From Carallia brachiata (Eukaryota > Streptophyta > Magnoliopsida > Malpighiales > Rhizophoraceae): a stretch of 64,000 bases of DNA. Positions within the stretch are counted from its first letter, which is position 1. The number at the start of each line of letters is the position of its first letter. The translations under genes were made by a program, and so were the position numbers. The notes below the pieces were generated by a model. The model saw nothing but the letters and a program-made list of their open reading frames with translations. It was not told where the DNA came from and did no database searches. Below, one piece after another: positions 58,043 through 64,000 of the stretch. The DNA lies in assembly GCA_021464245.1 (NCBI GenBank), contig JADCRB010000065.1:2296991-2360990 (forward strand), written 5' to 3'.

Positions 58043-60140
58043 TCGGCATGCTAATTTTTGTGTGCATATATACATATAATAATGATAAATATTTTAATAT
58101 TTGTATTATTAAATATTTTGAAATATATAATTATAAAAAAATTATCAAATTTTTTAACACTATTAGACTAAAAAAAAAAAAAAGTTAACAATTTTTTTTC
58201 TATAATTATATATTTCATATATTTTATAACACGGCTTTTGAAATGTTTATTAATATATATATATATGATCGTGAAATAAATGCTGTGTGAAATAAAAATA
58301 AAATATGTGTAAAGTGAGAACAAAACAAACTCGAGGCGGAGAGAAAGAAAATATAAAAATAAAAAAAATTATTTATAGGGATTTGTCCATATTTTTATTT
58401 GTCTCCATTTTTGTCTAACTGCCTCACATATATAAATATGAGCTTTGTTAGCAGAGAGAGTTATACCACTTTGTGATACCGAGAAATTTCAGTTTAAGGG
58501 TGTCATTTATGTCCTCCAGACACATGTCTGTTATGACATTTTGTTTAAATTTGGCATCAGATTTGTAGATGGATTTATGAGAGATAACAAGAAAGAGAGG
58601 TTTTTGTCATCCAGTATCAAGTCTCATACTCTTATATATTTGATCTGGTGAGATTTATGCAGAGAAAATAAGTGTCTATTTAGTTGTATTAGACTTTTGA
58701 GTATAGTGAGATTTTTGTGAGAAATTGTAATTTTTTTATTTGTTTTGTCAATAAATGTTTCTGATCTATTTTCACTCGTAAACATATACTTTAAATCGAA
58801 TCACGTTACATCTGTCTGTCTATTTTTCTTTTCCCTACACTTATGTATTTTTTTTGGTGTTTCGTTTCCACAACCCAACATGTTATGTAGGGGGATAAAA
58901 TTCTAAAATATTATAAATATAAATATAATAAATATATATATATAATGAATAATCTAATTAATATAAAATAATTAAATATAAATAATAAATCAAAAATTAT
59001 ATAAACTTATGTAATATATATATAACACACGTGATTAATCTATATTAACATAAAGAACAAGTAAAATATGATAAAAAAATCAAATAATAAGCTTTTTAAA
59101 AAATGTTCAATTTTAGAAGAGAGTAATTTTCTTTCGAGTCAAGTTGGGCAGGCGCAAAGTCAAGTCATTTTGAGTTCTAATCATTTGAGATCGAGTTGGA
59201 TGTTGGAATCACAACGCATTTGAATTGAATTTTCGGAAGCAAATTCAAGTCCGCAAATTCAAATCAAGTTATCAAATGGAATTAAATTTTGACACCATTA
59301 CACAATAACATAGGCTTTGGAGTTTCAATTAATTGCGCACAGAGCACAATACATGAAAAATTAAATGTCTGTCATATTATGTTTAAAGGGAATTACATGT
59401 ACTTGTACATGTAAATAGTAGTATCACGTTAAGTACGTCTTTTTTTTATTCTTAAATTATATTATTTTGTATTATATTTTATATTGTATCGTGCCATATT
59501 TTAAATTTTAGATAATTGACCTAGCACAGTTCATAGGCTCAGGCACTATGAGCCCGTATTTATGGGGCACAAATTGTGTCATGCTTAAGCCGTTTATTGT
59601 GTCTAAATCTTATCTTGCCTGATATAATTTTTGTGCTTAATTAGTGCCTAAATCGGGTTATGTTTGTGCCCGTTGGTCGTGCATATACACAGATCACCAT
59701 GCTTTCGCTAATATTTGGTGCAGGCCTCCGGCATTCCAAATCAAATCAATCCATAATAGAGCAAATTGACGGAAGGTGTCTACATCTGGTACACCATAGA
59801 ATAATATGCACAATTTTGTTAGTGTTGCCTAACAAATAGAAAAATGCAAGCTGGGTGTAAGACAATTCCTCTCATTAGAAAACGTTCAATGGTCAGCATT
59901 AGGAACAAAGGCTTATGCCGCCCTTTTGGACAAAAACGCAGGTTGAGGATGTTCTCCTTATGTCAATCAACGGTTCAAAGAATCTATTCTCAATTACAAG
60001 CATGTATAAGGGTGTTTGTTTTAATTTTTTAAGCTATTGCGTTTCACTTCCTTAAAAGTAGACGCATAAATGTTTACGTAGAAATGTTTGGTAGAATTTT
60101 TTTAAAGTTACTGTTTGTTGATAGGGAGGTTCAAAAGTAC
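58043..60140. other. AT-rich intergenic DNA
   Basis: 58425-58760 has a TATATAAATA box and, about 315 bases later, an AATAAA, and could be a solo LTR or a small transcription unit; no edges found. 59520-59690 carries GGCTCAGGCAC and GAGCCCG blocks typical of degraded hAT MITEs. A 62-codon frame at 59844-60032 has no motif. Confidence 0.35.
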
Positions 60141-60143
60141 TTA

Positions 60144-60672
60144 GGGTGCGTTTGTTTAGAGTGAAAACAAAATCCGGAAAAGCATTTGCTCCTTTTTCCA
60201 GTGTTTGGTGCCCGGAAATTAATGGGTCAATGGAAATTGATATCTTAGTCAACAGAACAGCAAGAGCATTTTTTCGGAAAACGTGCTTCGCTCAAAATAA
60301 CCGGATGTCGTTTTCCACTGCGCAATGCAAGAATTGAAATAAAAAAGCACTGTGTTGACACTGTTTACACAGTTAAAAAATAATAAAATAATAATATTTT
60401 TACTGTTTGTACAGTAAAAATAATAAAATAAGAATATTTTTACTGTTTACACAGTAAAAAAGTAATAAAATAATAATTATTTTCACTGTTTACATAGTAA
60501 ACAGTAATAAAATAAAAATAAAGTATTTCATTTTACAGAATTTTACCAAACACAGAATGATATTTTCAGCACCACAGCCAAACACCGTAATTGAAAATAA
60601 AATTCCAGAATTTCATTATCCTCAGTAAATGATATTCCAGAATTTCATTTTCGATAGCAAACAAACGGACCC
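60144..60672. mobile_element. Tourist-like (PIF/Harbinger) MITE
   Basis: Terminal inverted repeats GGGTGCGTTTGTTT and (complementary strand) GGGTCCGTTTGTTT, flanked on both sides by TTA (60141-60143 and 60673-60675), the 3-bp duplication of PIF/Harbinger elements. It is 529 bp and non-coding. It contains four ~41-46-bp tandem units, each with a small ACTGTTTACACAGT palindrome (60359-60500). Confidence 0.82.
60359..60520. repeat. Palindrome-bearing tandem repeats inside the Tourist-like MITE
   Basis: Four copies of ACTGTTTACACAGT or a close variant followed by AAAAA-TAATAAAATAATA, spaced 41-46 bases. Each palindrome could form a small hairpin. Confidence 0.8.
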
Positions 60673-60939
60673 TTAATAGAAAAGACATATGAGAGCTACT
60701 TTTTTATTAAACAACAGCAAATCAATATATTGTGGATTAATATACTTTTAATGAAATACAACTAATTTTTATAGCGTTGTTTATGTTGATATTGATAAAA
60801 CCAATTTCCTACTTACTTTTATTATTTTTTTAATATTTAGATGAATAAAAAAACATATTTTCCTAAAAAGACTCATAAGGACATACACTAATATAAGCCC
60901 TACCTACCAAATTACAAAGTTGACTAAGGGTTTATTTGA

Positions 60940-62095
60940 TTTCTTTGTTCGATATTACTATTTTTGATTGTTGGTGTTAATTATTATTTACTGATTGTTA
61001 TTTCCTTTTGTTGATTGCTGAAAAGACTAATGAACTGTTTGGTTAATTTTGTACGCAACGTTATTGTTGAATGATGAAATGATTAATTTAGACATTTAAT
61101 TTATATTAATGTATCATATTAACACTTTTTTTATATTTTATAATTTTTATTTTTAAAATAAATATTTTATAAATAATATTGATAATTTTTTCACTTAATT
61201 TTTAACTTTTTCAAAAAAATTATTAATATTTAATAGACAGTAAAAAAAAATATTTGGGGTATTTTTAAAGAGTCAATATTAATGAAAATTTGAAGTGAAA
61301 AATATATTATTTAAAAATTATTGAAAAATGAAAATATTGTATTTATATAAATATTTATGAAATAGATTAACAACTAATAAATCTAATTTATATACCAAGT
61401 AAAAAAGTAATAAATTTTTATATATTCTTTGAGAATAGTTTAGTTTATATAAATTATGATTAACATTAAAAAGTGAAAAGTAACTCAAAAAATAGTAAAA
61501 AGTAATTTTGAATTATTTTTCAATCTGTTGTTTTTAAGTAGTCATATAAAAAAATAAGCAAAATTAAATAGCACCATGAAAAAATTTACTAAACATCTAT
61601 TTTTCTACTTTTTGAAAATGAAATACAAATATATCTCTTAAAAAGCTAACTCAAATATCTCCTAAGTAAAAATTATAATAATAAAAAATAGAAATGCATG
61701 CACAAAACAAATATGAACTAAGCAAATCAGTCCCTTCTACACTACATTAAGATCCATAGACCAAAAAATCCAGCTCTAAAAATACCAAACACTAACTTTT
61801 TTTTATTTAGATTTAATTAATATATTTTTTCAGTGGTTGATTTTTAGTGATAATATTAAATAAGAGACTAAACAAGAATTTATAATAGTGTCAAAAAATG
61901 ATTTATTGTAATAAAACAGAGATGATGTACCAAATAGTCATTTTTATAATTTTAACATCAACAATTAATATCAATTTAACCAACCATTGCACCATGTTTT
62001 TATTTATTAGCAATAATAATCAATAATAATAATAAATAATCAGTAACAGTAATAACAATCAGTAATAAACATCAGCTAACCTAAACAGACTTCAA
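60940..62095. mobile_element. Possible larger inverted-repeat element
   Basis: The left region (GATTGTTGGTGTTAATTATT, ACTGATTGTTATT) and the right region read inverted (ACTGATTGTTATTACTGTTA, TGGTTGGTTAAATTG) share motifs such as TACTGATTGTTATT and TGTTTGGTTAA in opposite orientation. Edges are unclear and the centre is plain AT-rich DNA. Confidence 0.38.
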
Positions 62096-64000
62096 TATAT
62101 TAGGTATAAAGGCCAATATCAATTCAAAACAAACATTCGAACTTCCAAGCAAATGGCAATAGTAAGAACTGCAAAAAGACCACCTAAAAGTTTTGATGTG
62201 AAAAACTACAAAGAAGATCAAACTTCAAGGCAACCATCTACCCTATGTTTGGATAAAAATAACTTTACTCTCTTTCATTTTCTTTCAACTCAAAAATATT
62301 TTCCGAGCACATGTGCTTATTGTAAGTGTATTTTCAAAAGAAATAAGTAAAAGAAATATACAAAGTTTCATATGGAAAAAAGAAAAAAGTTTTGAAGTCC
62401 TGTTATATGGGAACACATGTCATTAGTTTAATTGACCCAAATGGAATTTATGGATAAGTGTCACGCACGCGCACGCAGTGCATAGGCGCATTTTAGGCGT
62501 TTTTGTAGGCGCACTCAGCACTTAGACACTTGCACGTGTCCTGGCAGCTTATTACGTAATTAATTAATTAGTTTTAATTAATTAATCTTATGTAATAATT
62601 AAATATTCTCTACAGTTTTTCCTGTTAAATTAACTGCTCTGGCAACCCAACTGTTTGGTTGTCTGAATAGTTGTGTTTCATATATAACTCCTTATAAAAT
62701 ATTATATAAGGATCTATATTGTTTGTATTTTGCTGTAGAAAAATTACAAATAATATCAACAATATTATATACACATTCTCTTCTTCTGTCTTGTTTCACC
62801 ACTACATACGTGCAATTTAGAGTTTCATTTTATTTTGAGATGGAGTTTGCATAGGCTCTGATACAAACTCAGAGCGTGAATATTGTTTTAAAGAGAATGA
62901 CGTCTGACACACAATTAGAAACGGTCTGCAATTCACAGTTCAATTCTAAATTCTAAATTACAAAATTTTTGCACCAACACTTACCTATTTCCCTCTATTT
63001 TCATCTCCATCTCCTTCTTTTCTTCTTCCCAACACAACATTACGCTCTACAAAAATTTGTTAAGGGAAGAATGGACATTATAAAAGGTATGTTAGGAGAC
63101 TGACAGAATAAATACTTAACAGGCCCAAACATGAGCATTCACTTTTCTTTCCATGAACTTGTGATTGTTTTTCAATGACCTGAAAAAGAGTCATACCTAG
63201 TTTTTTTTTTTTTTTTTTTTTGGTTTAAGTCATACCTAGTTTTTAGCCATGCTTAAGGCACAATCCCATCATGGGCCACACCAAGCACAGCCATGGCCTC
63301 GAGGGGCTCAGCCTAGCCCAGGCCCTTACATCAGGCCATGCTTGACTCAAGCCAACACTATTCATTGTTGGCTAGGTCTAGCACAATCTATATCAGGCCG
63401 ACTTGAACTGGCCCATAGACTGTTCAGCCTTTTTTACATGTTTAAGTTACTTGACAAAAATATGTAAATATAAGATTTTTGACTCAGATAAAAAAAAAAC
63501 AAAAAAAAAAAGATTCCCGTTTACATCGCTGGAGACGTACAAGTGCTTTGCTCAAGTCAAAGTTTCGGCCATTTATCATGGGGCTGGATCTAGAAGAAGA
63601 ACCTGAGAAGAGAAAAGGCAGAATGAAGGGTATATAAATGGGCCAAATTTTATCATGTCCAAGGTTGGCTTGTTTATTTTTCTCAAAAAAACAAAAAGTT
63701 TGGCTTGTTTATTAAAAAAAAATTAATAATAAGAGTTCGATGTTAATATTGTTTAGTTACGACTTAATTCTTGACTTGGACTATGAGCTTTCATAACTTT
63801 ATTATTATCATAGTTTTAATTAAAATTATGAAAATTTATTGTTAATATTAAAATTAAATAACAAAAAAGACATGTTCAATCTTAATATATATTTTAAACA
63901 TACAACAAAAAATTCAAAAGCGAGCCTACTAAACTTGCTCTAATAACACAACGATTATTTTTAAACATAATATTTACAAATTTTTACATGAACTCTTGAC
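62096..64000. other. Intergenic DNA with degraded repeats
   Basis: 62460-62540 is GC-rich with GGCGCA/TGCGCC-like blocks. 62550-62605 is a TTAATTAA-rich palindromic tract. 63250-63420 has repeated GGCCCA/TGGGCC and AGGCC blocks as in degraded hAT MITEs. A poly-T tract is at about 63200-63222, flanked by the direct repeat GTCATACCTAGTTTTT (about 63191 and 63230). No gene recognised. Confidence 0.4.

Noticed and set aside
62550..62605. Terminal inverted repeat of an element
   Set aside because: The TTAATTAA-rich palindrome is low-complexity and no matching distal arm or duplication was found.

Overview
The window looks like an AT-rich, repeat-laden stretch of a flowering-plant (most likely eudicot) nuclear genome. 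The grounds are Ty1/copia retrotransposons with a plant-type UBN2 gag and the TGGTATCAGAGC initiator-tRNA primer site, short intron-containing genes with GT-AG introns, a plant A20/AN1 stress-associated-protein gene, and a dense load of hAT-, Tourist- and Mutator-like MITEs. There is no operon structure, CRISPR array or bacterial or phage signal. The species cannot be named from the sequence.

Layout. 1-3616: a decayed Ty1/copia element on the minus strand, cut off by the window start. 3617-11354: gene-poor DNA with a minus-strand SINE, long-TIR and GTTTGG-type MITEs, and a hAT MITE (9399-10062) inserted in one copy of a local tandem repeat. 11514-16602: a complete, frame-broken Ty1/copia element with near-identical LTRs and a 5-bp target duplication. 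18736-19310: an A20/AN1 (SAP) gene on the minus strand with one frameshift and one in-frame stop. 26043-28533: about 14 tandem copies of a diverged ~177-bp satellite monomer. 32162-34447: two hAT-type elements side by side. 34899-39134: a nine-exon gene on the plus strand for a PWI-like/RRM RNA-binding protein. 40132-41010: an intronless minus-strand gene, tail-to-tail with it, for a probable organelle membrane protein. 41550-45700: a gene graveyard with a SINE, a long-TIR MITE, decayed caffeoyl-CoA O-methyltransferase-like and UPL-type ubiquitin-ligase fragments, and a Helitron-like 3' terminus. 47677-48046: a possible small exon. 48650-64000: mostly repeats, including MITEs, a fold-back element, a hAT element (57392-58034) and a Tourist-like MITE (60144-60672).

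The genes are independent units. A recurrent oddity is that conserved reading frames (the RRM gene twice, the SAP gene once, the copia element several times) are broken by 1-2 base losses, often in homopolymers, and the two LTRs of the complete copia element differ almost only by small length changes. That pattern suggests residual consensus indel errors in this assembly as much as real gene decay, so frame-based calls here should be treated with care. No undescribed enzymatic or defence system was found. The most interesting items are the satellite array, the Helitron-like end beside unrelated gene fragments, and the MITE insertions with readable target duplications.
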